Shown here piece by piece: positions 31,854 to 40,658 of a DNA stretch of 64,000 nt. The notes under the pieces are model-generated. The model had not been told where the DNA came from and searched no databases. It saw nothing but the letters and a program-made list of their open reading frames with translations. The stretch's first letter is position 1. Every line of letters starts with the position of its first letter. The DNA is from JAVBUY01 sp031552735 (GTDB lineage: Bacteria > Bacillota > Clostridia > Christensenellales > Aristaeellaceae): contig JAVBMF010000019.1 in NCBI GenBank assembly GCA_031552735.1, positions 1-64,000 on the forward strand, in the 5' to 3' direction. Position numbers and translations under genes: made by a program.

Positions 31854-32885
31854 ATGGAACAGCGATATATTGACCTAGCGGTAGAGCAGACGCGAAAGCT
31901 GCTGGCCATCCCCAGCCCAACCGGATACACCGATCATGCCGCGCAATACCTGCTCGATACGTTGTCCGGCATGGGCTACGCGCCGACGCGCACACGCAAA
32001 GGGTCGGTGCTATGCACGCTGGGCGGCGAAGGCCGCCACGCGGTGCTGGCCGCACACATCGACACGCTGGGCCTGATGGTACGTAAAGTCGATAGCAATG
32101 GGCACCTGCGCTTTACCAAGCTGGGCGGCCCGTCTTTTCAGGCGCTGGAAACCGAGCAAGTCACCGTGCACACGCGCGATGGGCGCGCCTATACCGGTGT
32201 GGTGCAGTTGCAGAACGCATCCAAGCACGTCAACTTGGAGTTGGACAACATCGCGCGCAATCAGGACACCATGGAGATTCTGCTGGACGCGCTGGTAGAC
32301 AACGCGGAAGCCGTGGCCGCGCTGGGCATCGGCGTCGGCGACGTGGTCAGCCTGGACCCGCGCGCCACCGTCACACCCTCCGGTTTTATTCGCAGTCGAT
32401 TTTTGGATGACAAGCTGAGTGCGGGCATGCTGCTGGCCATCGCGCGCATGATGAATGACGGCGCGCTGAAACCGGCGCGCAAGGTGACGCTGCTATTCTC
32501 GGTGTACGAGGAGGTCGGGCACGGCGCGTCGCACGGCACGCCCGCCGATGCCGAAGATTTTCTGGTGGTCGATATGGGTTGCGTTGGCGAGGGGCTGACC
32601 TGCACCGAGACGCAGGTGTCCATCTGTGCCAAGGACGCCAGCGGCCCATTTGACTACGCGTTTACCACCGAGCTGATCGAACTGGCAAAGCAGCGTGGGC
32701 TATCCTACGCGGTGGATGTGTACCCCGCGTACAGCAGCGATGCCAGCACCGCGCGCGCCGCCGGAAACGATCTGCGCTATGCGCTGATCGGCGCAGGCGT
32801 GTATGCCTCGCATGGCTACGAGCGCAGCCATGTGCAGGGCGTGGACAATACCATGCGGTTGCTGGAGGCGTATCTGACAGCGTAA
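31854..32885 (+). CDS. M42 family aminopeptidase/glucanase
   Basis: A 343-residue cytoplasmic metallopeptidase of family M42. The zinc-ligand motif is AAHIDTLG (H68, D70), RFLDDK carries the bridging Asp, EEVGHGASHG the catalytic and metal Glu, and VDMGCVGEG follows. It releases N-terminal amino acids from peptides, and some relatives were called glucanases. AAAGGAGG lies 9 nt from this ATG but only 3 nt from the ATG two codons earlier (31848), so I use 31854. It ends at a large bidirectional hairpin. Confidence 0.9.
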   Translation: MEQRYIDLAVEQTRKLLAIPSPTGYTDHAAQYLLDTLSGMGYAPTRTRKGSVLCTLGGEGRHAVLAAHIDTLGLMVRKVDSNGHLRFTKLGGPSFQALETEQVTVHTRDGRAYTGVVQLQNASKHVNLELDNIARNQDTMEILLDALVDNAEAVAALGIGVGDVVSLDPRATVTPSGFIRSRFLDDKLSAGMLLAIARMMNDGALKPARKVTLLFSVYEEVGHGASHGTPADAEDFLVVDMGCVGEGLTCTETQVSICAKDASGPFDYAFTTELIELAKQRGLSYAVDVYPAYSSDASTARAAGNDLRYALIGAGVYASHGYERSHVQGVDNTMRLLEAYLTA

Positions 32886-32895
32886 AACGGCAAAT

Positions 32896-32969
32896 AAAAA
32901 AGATTCCTCGCCGGGCACGAAATGGCGGTGCGGTTTGCCGCCATTCGTGGCACTGTTGAGGAATCTTTT
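32896..32969. terminator. Large hairpin terminator, AAAGATTCCTC type
   Basis: AAAAGATTCCTC (32898-32909) pairs with GAGGAATCTTTT (32958-32969). Inside, CACGAAATGGCGG pairs with CCGCCATTCGTG with one bulge. It separates the convergent M42 and CapA genes. The same outer arms recur in the terminator at 47786-47825. Confidence 0.75.
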
Positions 32970-33037
32970 GCTGTGCATGAACCGCACCCGGTCGTCCGCG
33001 CAGTTGCAAATGAGCGATGCCGTCCGGCATGGTGTTT

Positions 33038-34105
33038 TTATTCCCACCGCAGTGGGTACGCGCTGAGCGCGCCTTCTATCTTTCTGCCCAGCTTCACCAG
33101 CTTGTCGGTCACACGCTTCGCATCCTCCGGCCCATAGGCGGTGGGCGCAAAGTCGTTGCCACGCGATGCCGAACTGACGCGGCAGGGGATAATGCGCATC
33201 CCCGCATCCTCTGCCGCTCCGTTCGTGATGCGAAACCGCTGCTGGAAAATGAATGTGTCCTTGTCGCTGGGGTTGCTGTTGCCCGCAAAGGAGAAGTTGG
33301 CCAGCGAATAGCAGATGTACTTGCCCTTATAGCGCTCGATCGGATTGATGACGTGGCTGTGGTGGCCGAGCACCAGATCGGCCCCGGCATCAATGGTTTC
33401 GTGCGCCAACATAATCTGCTCCTTGTGCGGCACATAGGCGCGCTCCTCGCCCCAATGGTAGGAGACAATGACCAGCGCACAGCCCTGCGCACGCAGCGCG
33501 TCGAGATCGGCGGCGAGGGTTTCACGGATGCGCGCATACCCGCCGCCAAATGTGCGGTAGGATAGCATGCCGATCTTAATCCCTTTCGCGGTCGCAATGC
33601 CGGGCACGCCGTTGCCGCTGTAGACAACGCCCGCGTCGGCCAGCGCCTGCTGTGTGTCGGCATAGCCCTGCTTGCCGTGGTCAAACACATGGTTGTTGTC
33701 CAGCGCCACCGCCTCGATGCCGCCCAGCGTCAGCGCCTGCGCATACTCGGGTTTTCCGGCAAAGCTAAAGGTATTGTCGGTGGCGGAGCGCGTCATGGTC
33801 AGCGTGCCCTCGTAATTGACGAGGGTCAGGTCATCGGCGGCAAACAGCGGTCGCACATGGCGGAAAGGGAAGGACAGGTCGCCATCCTGCCGCTTGAGTT
33901 CAGCGGCGAACAGATCCGATCCTTTGCGCCGGTCGCCGCCATGCGTCACGTCCCCGGCGGCACTGATGGTCAGCACGATGTCGGCGGGCGGTGTCGCGGG
34001 CTCTGCCGTGGGCGGCGATGCGATAGGCGGCGCCGCGGACAACGCCTGTCCCGCCAGCGCCACAAAAAAGCCCAAGAGGATCAGTGCCTTGGCAGCTTTC
34101 ACCAT
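33038..34105 (-). CDS. CapA family protein (PGA_cap metallophosphatase-like)
   Basis: A 355-residue secreted protein with a signal peptide (about 1-23), an alanine/proline-rich spacer, and the PGA_cap domain. Visible motifs are ISAAGDVTHGGD, NYEGTLT, LDNNHVFDHGKQG, SYHWGEERAYVPH and GHHSHVINPIE. CapA proteins take part in poly-gamma-glutamate capsule export or anchoring, and related proteins have other envelope roles. No capB/capC genes are nearby, so the capsule role is uncertain. GGGAGG lies 7 nt before the ATG. Confidence 0.88.
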   Translation of the reverse strand: MVKAAKALILLGFFVALAGQALSAAPPIASPPTAEPATPPADIVLTISAAGDVTHGGDRRKGSDLFAAELKRQDGDLSFPFRHVRPLFAADDLTLVNYEGTLTMTRSATDNTFSFAGKPEYAQALTLGGIEAVALDNNHVFDHGKQGYADTQQALADAGVVYSGNGVPGIATAKGIKIGMLSYRTFGGGYARIRETLAADLDALRAQGCALVIVSYHWGEERAYVPHKEQIMLAHETIDAGADLVLGHHSHVINPIERYKGKYICYSLANFSFAGNSNPSDKDTFIFQQRFRITNGAAEDAGMRIIPCRVSSASRGNDFAPTAYGPEDAKRVTDKLVKLGRKIEGALSAYPLRWE

Positions 34106-34150
34106 GTGCGCGCCTCCCTTCCATAATCGTAGCTTGCCCGCTGTTCAAAC

Positions 34151-34183
34151 GAAAAACCGTCCGTGGCGCGCGCCGACGGACGG
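34151..34183 (-). terminator. Terminator of the GT2-GtrA gene
   Basis: On the minus strand CCGTCCGT pairs with ACGGACGG across a GC-rich loop, followed by TTTTTCG. It begins 7 bp after the stop codon. Confidence 0.8.
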
Positions 34184-34189
34184 ATCAAT

Positions 34190-35293
34190 TCAGTTCTGCT
34201 CACGCGCCGGTTTCTTAGGCGATTTTTCGTGAAAAACAAACTCGCGCTGCACCCAGTAGCTGGCAAAGAACAGCACGATGTCCACCGGAATCTTGGCGAT
34301 CTTCGGCGAGACAAAGCCGATCATCGACACCAGCTGTGTCGCGCCCGCGCCGACCAGCATCTGCACCGAGGCCAGCAGATAATAGCGCAAAATGGCGCTC
34401 TTGCCGCCGCGACCGCCAAACACGGTGTGCTTGTTGAGCGTATAGTTCAGCAGCGTGGATACGACGCGCGCGCCCGCGTAGCAAATCGCCTCGGTCCAGT
34501 GCCCGATATGCAGCGGCGCGAATAGCGGCGTCAGCCAGCGCAGCAGCAGCAGATACAGGCCGTAATCCACCGCGAAGGACAGCAGCGCGATGAACACATA
34601 CCGGAAAATGACCATGTAAATGCGAAACGCGTCGCGCAGCGGATTAAAATGCGAGCCCTTGTTGTCGTCGATATACACAGTCTCGATTGGAACCTCGACG
34701 GCGGGCAGGTTCAGGTCGCGCAGTTTGAGCAGCATGTTCATCTCATACTCATAGCGCTCGCCGGGCAGCTTGATCATTTCGCCGATGGCGGCGGCGGGAA
34801 TGCCGCGCAGCCCGGTCTGCGTGTCGTGGATGGTGATGCCGGTCGCCAGCTTATACACCACGCGGGTGATCGCGTTGCCGGCGCGGCTTTTGAAGGGCAC
34901 GTTGCCGGTGAACGCGCGCCCGCCGACAATCAGCGCGTCGGGGTGCTGCTCCATCGCGTTGCACACCTTGACAATATCCTCGGGCGTATGCTGGCCATCG
35001 GCATCGGCGGTGACCACCCCGGTGGTCTGCGGCCAGCGCAGCAAAATCTCGTTCAGCCCGGTCTTGAGCGCGCGGCCTTTGCCCAAGTTGACCGCATGGC
35101 GCACCACCGGCGCCCCCGCCGTCACCACCTGCTCAAAAATCGCCAGAAAATCCTGCCCGCCACCATCATCGACGACCAGCACATCCAGCCCGCACGCGCG
35201 CAATCGCCGCACCAGTTGCGGCAGGCGTTGGTCGGGCTTATACGCGGGGATCAGCACCACCGGATGCGGCGCGGACGCGGGAGTTTTCGCCAT
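34190..35293 (-). CDS. GT2 glycosyltransferase fused to a GtrA-like membrane domain
   Basis: A 367-residue fusion. Residues 10-225 form a family-2 glycosyltransferase of the dolichyl-phosphate-mannose-synthase type (VVLIPAYKPDQRL, LVVDDGGGQD, and the DxD motif in TADADGQH). Residues about 230-355 form a four-helix GtrA domain (NYTLNKHTVFGG, FFASYWVQREFVFHE). Such proteins put a sugar on polyprenyl phosphate and flip it for cell-wall glycosylation. GGAGGG lies 8 nt before the ATG. It is transcribed alone from 35360-35388. Confidence 0.9.
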   Translation of the reverse strand: MAKTPASAPHPVVLIPAYKPDQRLPQLVRRLRACGLDVLVVDDGGGQDFLAIFEQVVTAGAPVVRHAVNLGKGRALKTGLNEILLRWPQTTGVVTADADGQHTPEDIVKVCNAMEQHPDALIVGGRAFTGNVPFKSRAGNAITRVVYKLATGITIHDTQTGLRGIPAAAIGEMIKLPGERYEYEMNMLLKLRDLNLPAVEVPIETVYIDDNKGSHFNPLRDAFRIYMVIFRYVFIALLSFAVDYGLYLLLLRWLTPLFAPLHIGHWTEAICYAGARVVSTLLNYTLNKHTVFGGRGGKSAILRYYLLASVQMLVGAGATQLVSMIGFVSPKIAKIPVDIVLFFASYWVQREFVFHEKSPKKPAREQN

Positions 35294-35359
35294 CGGAGGC
35301 CCTCCTCAGCATGCTGTCATTGGTACATGCAAATAATTATATAGGGATAAACCGCACAC

Positions 35360-35388
35360 AGTATACAGGACGGAGGTGATGTTGTCAA
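35360..35388 (-). promoter_or_regulatory. SigA-type promoter of the GT2-GtrA gene
   Basis: On the minus strand TTGACA (35388-35383) is 17 bp from TATACT (35365-35360), a near-consensus promoter. Confidence 0.75.
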
Positions 35389-35397
35389 TTCGGCGCG

Positions 35398-35625
35398 TCA
35401 CGGCATCCATGCGAACCTGGGCTGCGTGACGCCGTCGCGCGTCACCTGCTCGGTAAACATCTCCAGCGGGCGCACCCAGATGCCACGCTGACCATAGAGC
35501 GCCTGATAGACCACATACGCCTCCAGCGTTTCTGAATGTGTGGCGATGTGCAGCACCAGATACTCGTTGCCCTTGAAGTGGCGATAGTGGTCGCCGGGCG
35601 CGGGGGTATGCGTCTGTTCATTCAT
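35398..35625 (-). CDS. DUF1653 family protein
   Basis: A 75-residue protein with the DUF1653 core: YRHFKGNEYLVLHIATHSET, VVYQALYG and the closing IWVRPLEMF. The function is unknown; it is a small cytoplasmic beta-rich protein. The ATG overlaps the addB stop by four bases (ATGA), so its translation is coupled to addB. Confidence 0.9.
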   Translation of the reverse strand: MNEQTHTPAPGDHYRHFKGNEYLVLHIATHSETLEAYVVYQALYGQRGIWVRPLEMFTEQVTRDGVTQPRFAWMP

Positions 35626-38600
35626 GCGTTGTCCTCCTCCAGCCTCGTCAGCACGTCTTTCAGCTTTACTTTTGCCAGCATGCGCGGGCTGCCGCCGGGC
35701 AACGCCGGGTCCACCCCGCACACCGACCGCCACTTGCAATATTGGCACGCGCACCAATCGCCAATGCGCACCGGCGCAATGTCGATCTCCCCCGCGCCAA
35801 TGCGTTGCGCAAAGCTCGTGGCCTTGCGCTGCGCGTGCCCGATGAGCAGACGCATCTGCTCCAGCGTGGCGGCGGCCGCATTTTTTTTGATTTCGCCTTC
35901 CTTGGTGATCAGATCGGCGCGGCCCTGCGCGGTCACCACTTCCGGTAGCGTGGTGGTCAACCCGGTCATTTTCAGTTCGCGAAATATCTTCTGCTCGATC
36001 TTTTCGGCATCCTTGTCAAAGGTTTCGATCAGCGGATTGTCAACGCGGAAATAATATAGTCCGGCGGGCTCGGCGCCGGGGATGGCCTGCATGGCCGCCG
36101 CCATATAGATCGGCAACTGCTGCTGCAACCCATGCAGCACCCGCGTACCCTCCAGCGCGCGCGCGGTGGGCGATGCCTTGTAGTCCACGATGCGCAAAAA
36201 TTCCCGCCCGCCATCCTGCCAGGTATCGATGCGGTCAATGCGGCCGCGTAGGTACAGCGAGCCGCCGCCGGGCAGCGGCAACGCCAGTGGCGGCGCATCG
36301 CCCATGCCAAAATCCGCCTCCACGCGGCTGGGCATGAACGTGCCCTGCGCCAGTTGCCGCGTCAACGTCCACGCGGCGCGGGCGGCGATCTGCCGCGCAC
36401 GCAGCCCCAGTGCTTCCGCTTGCTTGCTTTCGATTAGCGAGCCGTGCGCAAACTCCACCGGCAGAGCGCGCAGCACCTCGGCGATCAGCGAGTCGCTGTG
36501 CTCGCGAGTAAGGTTCGGATACTCCGGTACGGCCAGCGCCGCGCGGGTATAGCGCTCCAGCGCAGCATGGTACCAGCCGCCCAAGTCGTTGGGGCGCAGG
36601 CCACAGGGCTCGAAAGGTTGCGGCTTTAGCCCATACTGCACGAAATGCTGATAGGGGCACGCGGCAAAGGTTTCCAATCGCGAGATGCTGTAGCGGCGAT
36701 CCGGCGCATTGTCGGCCAACGCGGCGGGCAGCGGCTCGGTTTCTATGCTGGCGCGCAGGCCGGTGACCACATTGTCCAGCGCCTCGCGCCACAGCGGATG
36801 CGCGCGCAGCGACACATACGCGGCTTTCAGCGGATCGGACAGCGGCTGCCCCTCCATCGCGGCGCGCAGCGCGGGACCCAGCGCCTCCAGCGCAGGCAGC
36901 GGTGCGCACAGCGCCTGCTCACTGCCGTCGTCCAGCGTGCCGCCCTGAAGCACAAGGTCGGGAAAGACGCGCCGTATCTGCGCGCACACTGTTGCCGGGC
37001 GCACGGCGGCGCCGCGCAGGGTAGCCGCCGGATAGGACAGCCATAGCTTCTCTGTGGGCAGTGTCAGCGCCTGCAATACATCCAGCCGCGCCAATTGCGC
37101 CCGCGCGGCATCCTCCATGCCCAGGTTGGCGCGCGCGCTGTTCTCCACCTGCGCGCGCTCGGCATCGGTCAGCAATGCCGCGTCGCTGCTGGTCAGCGCG
37201 CCATCGCTCAGCCCCAGCACGACCAGCGCCCTCACCTGTCCAACGCGCATTTGGCCCAATTGACCACACATCAGCGCATCGGGCGAGGGTGGCAGCGCGG
37301 CCAGCTCGATGGCCGACAACCCGGCCGAAAGCATGTCGATACACATCGCGGCGGTGGCGCGTTGCCCATCGAGCAGCACATGCATCTGATCCAGTGTGCG
37401 GATTAAGTGCTGCCACACCTGCTCGGTGTGGTTGGCTTCCGTCAGCAACCCCGCGTCGAGCAACCGGGCGTGGTACGCTTGCAGCACCGCAAACGCGTCA
37501 ACGCGCTGTAAATAGTCCCAGACGGCGCGCAGCGTGCCGTCGGCATCGCGCGCCTCGCGCAGTTGCTGCTGCAACGCGGCCAATGGCTCGGCCACACGCT
37601 GGCGCAGCGGCTCGATCACTGTCAGCAGCGCTTCGGGGCCGCGCGCAAGCGGCTGCTTCCACTTCGCCCCGCGCAGACCGTATTCGATGATGTACCGCTC
37701 CAGCGCAAAGGTCTGTTCCGGCGCGACGCCGGAAAAGCCGCTCTTGAGATACGGCAGCATGTCCTGCGCGCGATAATTCTGCGTAGCACATCGCAGTGCG
37801 CATAGCAGTCCAACCACCAGCGGGTGTTGCGCGGCGGGGCGCTTCTCGTCCACATAGGCCGGGATACCATACTGCGCAAATACATGCCCGATCAGCCCGG
37901 CATACGGTTCGGCGGAAGCATACTGTACCGCGATTTCGTGCCAGGCCAGCCCCTCATCGCGCACCCAGGCCAGGATGTGCGCGGCAGCCAACTGTACCTC
38001 CGCATAGGGGGTGGTGGCGGCGTGCAGCCACAGTCCCTCCGGCGCGCCCGCGTAGCGTTGCGCGGGAAAGGCAAACAACGCTCGCTCAAGATGGCGCAGC
38101 GGTTCTGTCGCGGGAAGCGGCGCGTCTACCCGGCGGTGCTCAACCGCGATCCCCGCCTCGGCCAGCATGGCGGTGCACCGCCGCGCGCTGGCACGTACCG
38201 GGGCATATAACGCGGCGTCCCCGGCGGGCACATCGTCCATCACCAGCGCGACAGTCAGCGACGCCGCGCGCGCCGCCAATGCCGCCAATGTGTGCGCGAA
38301 CTGTTGCGTCAGCATGTCAAACCCATAGACCCACACGCGCGCGCCGTCCGCGATTTCCGAGGCGGCCAGCCGCTCGCGCATCGCGTTTTCCACATCCTCG
38401 CCGTCCACAAAGCGCCCCGCCAGCACCCGCTCATACGCGGCATACACCCTCGCCACATCATCCAGCTTTGCCCGGAGCGCCGCGTTCTCGATCGTCCGCG
38501 CGGTGGCGGCCAGCGCCTCGGGCGACAGGGCGCTGCGCTTCACGTCGGCGATCAGTGCGGACAGCTTGTCCACAACCCCGGCGCGCGCGGCGGATCGACG

Positions 38601-38918
38601 GTAGTAGGTCAGTTCTTCCGCTAAGTCGGCCAGCGCGCACCGCAGCACCATGTGCTTGCCGCGCGTGTCGATGCGCACACGCTGCGGGCTGCCCGCGCGC
38701 TCGAACACACGCTGTGTCAGGCGCGTGGGTGACAGCACTTCGATATCAAAAAAGCCGGGCAGGTTCAGCCGCTCGATCAGCTCCAGCTCCGCCTGCAAGG
38801 TAAACTGCTCCGGCACGATAAGCAGGCAGCGCTTGCCCTCGGCATAGGCTTCGCCGATCTCCGCGACGACATGCGGCAACAGCCGCCGCGTGCGTCCGGA
38901 CAACATGCAAACGGACAT
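35622..38918 (-). CDS. addB: AddB-like ATP-dependent nuclease subunit B
   Basis: A 1098-residue protein of the AddB/RexB family, the partner of AddA in double-strand-break resection. The C-terminal nuclease domain is intact: RLETFAACPYQHF supplies the first Fe-S cysteine, GRIDRID and LRIVDYKAS the catalytic acidic and lysine residues, and CACQYCKWRSVC the last three cysteines. At the N-terminus, where B. subtilis AddB has a GxxGxGKT Walker A, this protein reads MLSGRTRRLLPHV, so the ATP site looks lost. No addA is adjacent; the next gene is DUF1653. AAAGGAGG lies 7-8 nt before the ATG. Confidence 0.88.
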   Translation of the reverse strand: MSVCMLSGRTRRLLPHVVAEIGEAYAEGKRCLLIVPEQFTLQAELELIERLNLPGFFDIEVLSPTRLTQRVFERAGSPQRVRIDTRGKHMVLRCALADLAEELTYYRRSAARAGVVDKLSALIADVKRSALSPEALAATARTIENAALRAKLDDVARVYAAYERVLAGRFVDGEDVENAMRERLAASEIADGARVWVYGFDMLTQQFAHTLAALAARAASLTVALVMDDVPAGDAALYAPVRASARRCTAMLAEAGIAVEHRRVDAPLPATEPLRHLERALFAFPAQRYAGAPEGLWLHAATTPYAEVQLAAAHILAWVRDEGLAWHEIAVQYASAEPYAGLIGHVFAQYGIPAYVDEKRPAAQHPLVVGLLCALRCATQNYRAQDMLPYLKSGFSGVAPEQTFALERYIIEYGLRGAKWKQPLARGPEALLTVIEPLRQRVAEPLAALQQQLREARDADGTLRAVWDYLQRVDAFAVLQAYHARLLDAGLLTEANHTEQVWQHLIRTLDQMHVLLDGQRATAAMCIDMLSAGLSAIELAALPPSPDALMCGQLGQMRVGQVRALVVLGLSDGALTSSDAALLTDAERAQVENSARANLGMEDAARAQLARLDVLQALTLPTEKLWLSYPAATLRGAAVRPATVCAQIRRVFPDLVLQGGTLDDGSEQALCAPLPALEALGPALRAAMEGQPLSDPLKAAYVSLRAHPLWREALDNVVTGLRASIETEPLPAALADNAPDRRYSISRLETFAACPYQHFVQYGLKPQPFEPCGLRPNDLGGWYHAALERYTRAALAVPEYPNLTREHSDSLIAEVLRALPVEFAHGSLIESKQAEALGLRARQIAARAAWTLTRQLAQGTFMPSRVEADFGMGDAPPLALPLPGGGSLYLRGRIDRIDTWQDGGREFLRIVDYKASPTARALEGTRVLHGLQQQLPIYMAAAMQAIPGAEPAGLYYFRVDNPLIETFDKDAEKIEQKIFRELKMTGLTTTLPEVVTAQGRADLITKEGEIKKNAAAATLEQMRLLIGHAQRKATSFAQRIGAGEIDIAPVRIGDWCACQYCKWRSVCGVDPALPGGSPRMLAKVKLKDVLTRLEEDNA

Positions 38919-38990
38919 GGCGAAACCTCCTTTCGATTTGCGCAAGGAATCGGTGCGATGCACCGCGAAATACACACAGGAAACGGAGGG

Positions 38991-39848
38991 ATGCCGGTGC
39001 GCATTGCGTTAATCAGTGACATACACGGCAACTTGCCCGCGCTGGAGGCGGTACTGGCGCACGCGCGTGGCAAAGCGCCGGACATCGTCTTCTCGCTAGG
39101 CGATCAGGTAGGCTTCGGCCCCTGTCAGCGCGAGGTCGTGCTGCGCCTGACTGCCGAGGGCATTAACTGCCTGCGCGGCAATCATGAACAGCGTTTGGTT
39201 GACCTGCGCGACGGCCAGCGCTTTGACACGCCCAACTTTGCGGCGCTGCATTGGGGCAACGCGCAGCTATCCGGGCTGGACATGGCGCTGCCGATGACGC
39301 ATCGCTTTCCCGCCGAGCAAGGCGGGCTGTTCTTAACGCATGCCGCGCCCTCCGACACCTATGGCAAAGTGCATCCCGATCACCCGGAACCCATGGACGC
39401 CGCGCTGACCGAGGCCGGTGTGCCGGTGATGGCGGTCGGCCACCGGCACCAGGGCTTCGCTCGGCTGGTCGGCGGACGGCTGGTCGTGGTGGCGGGCAGC
39501 GTCGGCGCGGCGGAGAACGGCATCGCGGGCACCGCGCTGTATACGATGGCTACCTTCGCGCATGGCGGCTGGACATTCGAACCGATGTTGGTACCCTATG
39601 ATGTGACACCGCTGTATGCGCAGTTTCTAACCAGCGGCTTGGCGGCCGCCGATCCGGTGTTTGCGCGGTTGACACATACTTCGATGCGCACCAACATGGA
39701 GCTGTTCTTCCCATTCATGGCGTATGTGCAGCGGCTGCTCCACGCGCGCGCCCTGTCTGAAATCAATCAGGCGGTATGGACGGAGGCAGGCAATACCTTC
39801 GAATGGCCGGATGGGGCGGGCGATTGCCGCGCGTATTGGGGACTATAG
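38991..39848 (+). CDS. Calcineurin-like metallophosphoesterase
   Basis: A 285-residue phosphoesterase with the full metal-binding set: SDIHGN, LGDQVGFG, GNHE, LTHAAPSD and GHRH. This is the YfcE-like calcineurin fold with a C-terminal helical extension of about 80 residues. The substrate is unknown; related proteins cleave phosphodiesters or dinucleoside polyphosphates. A GGAGGG site touches the ATG at 38991, so the GTG at 38997 (codon 3) may be the real start. It is divergent from addB and converges with the next acetyltransferase gene, overlapping it by 6 bp. Confidence 0.85.
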   Translation: MPVRIALISDIHGNLPALEAVLAHARGKAPDIVFSLGDQVGFGPCQREVVLRLTAEGINCLRGNHEQRLVDLRDGQRFDTPNFAALHWGNAQLSGLDMALPMTHRFPAEQGGLFLTHAAPSDTYGKVHPDHPEPMDAALTEAGVPVMAVGHRHQGFARLVGGRLVVVAGSVGAAENGIAGTALYTMATFAHGGWTFEPMLVPYDVTPLYAQFLTSGLAAADPVFARLTHTSMRTNMELFFPFMAYVQRLLHARALSEINQAVWTEAGNTFEWPDGAGDCRAYWGL

Positions 39849-40646
39849 CGCCAAGGCGTAATAATCAAACGTGCACAGCGGCACAAAACCCATGCTGGTG
39901 TAAAGATGCAGCGCCGGCGTGTTATCGGGATCGACCTCCAGATAGATGCTGCGCGGATGCCGCGCGGTCAGTTCGCAGAGAAGCTGTCCCAGCGCCGCGC
40001 GCCCATAGCCCTTGCCGCGTACGCACGCATCCATCACAAACCCATAGATGCCAAATGTGCCCTCGCTGTCATACACGCGCAGTTTGCCAATGGTCTTGCC
40101 GTCCAGCAAGGCCATTTTTGTCGCCGCCACGTCCTCGGGGGCGATGTGCGCGCCGCTGCCATCCGCAAACGCGTCGCCGTCGAGCCGCGCTAGGTCAGGG
40201 CGGTCGGCGTCGGTCGCGGGGCGCAGGCGCACAGCACCGGATGCTGGCGAAGCAAACTTGTGCTCGTCCAGCTCCATGCGCATTTCCGCGAACTCCCGTT
40301 CAGCGCCGCAGTCCAGCAGCGCTTGCGAAAGTTCGGCATCCTGCCGGTCCGCGATGCAGAGTACGCGGCGCACGTCGTGCTCGCGCGCGTAATTCCGCAC
40401 AGCGGCGCACAGCGCACGCAGGGTGGCGCTGTCGTTGGCGACCGGCGTCGCTTCGATCTCGCTGGGGTCGAACCGGCTGGCGCAAGCATAGCCTTCCTCG
40501 CACAATATGTGCACATAGGGCTGATCTGCCGCGTCCAGCCAACCCGCGTCCAGTTTGTATTGGGTGTGCCGTGCCGCCTGACAATGCGCGACGACGCGCC
40601 GAATATCCTGCTTGTCCTGTTCGGACAGACGTTCGATGATTCGCAT
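39843..40646 (-). CDS. GNAT acetyltransferase with two-domain layout
   Basis: A 267-residue protein. The N-terminal half (1-130) resembles a degenerate GNAT fold (YVHILCEEGYACASRF, VLCIADRQDAEL). The C-terminal half (about 138-267) is a full GNAT domain with RLRPATDADRPDLARLD, the acetyl-CoA loop RGKGYGRAALGQLL and LHLYTSMGFVPLCTFDYY. The substrate is unknown. It is the last gene of the manA-mmcQ-mnmE unit, 12 bp after mnmE. GGAGGG lies 6-7 nt before the ATG. Confidence 0.85.
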   Translation of the reverse strand: MRIIERLSEQDKQDIRRVVAHCQAARHTQYKLDAGWLDAADQPYVHILCEEGYACASRFDPSEIEATPVANDSATLRALCAAVRNYAREHDVRRVLCIADRQDAELSQALLDCGAEREFAEMRMELDEHKFASPASGAVRLRPATDADRPDLARLDGDAFADGSGAHIAPEDVAATKMALLDGKTIGKLRVYDSEGTFGIYGFVMDACVRGKGYGRAALGQLLCELTARHPRSIYLEVDPDNTPALHLYTSMGFVPLCTFDYYALAL

Positions 40647-40658
40647 GTGTTCCCTCCG

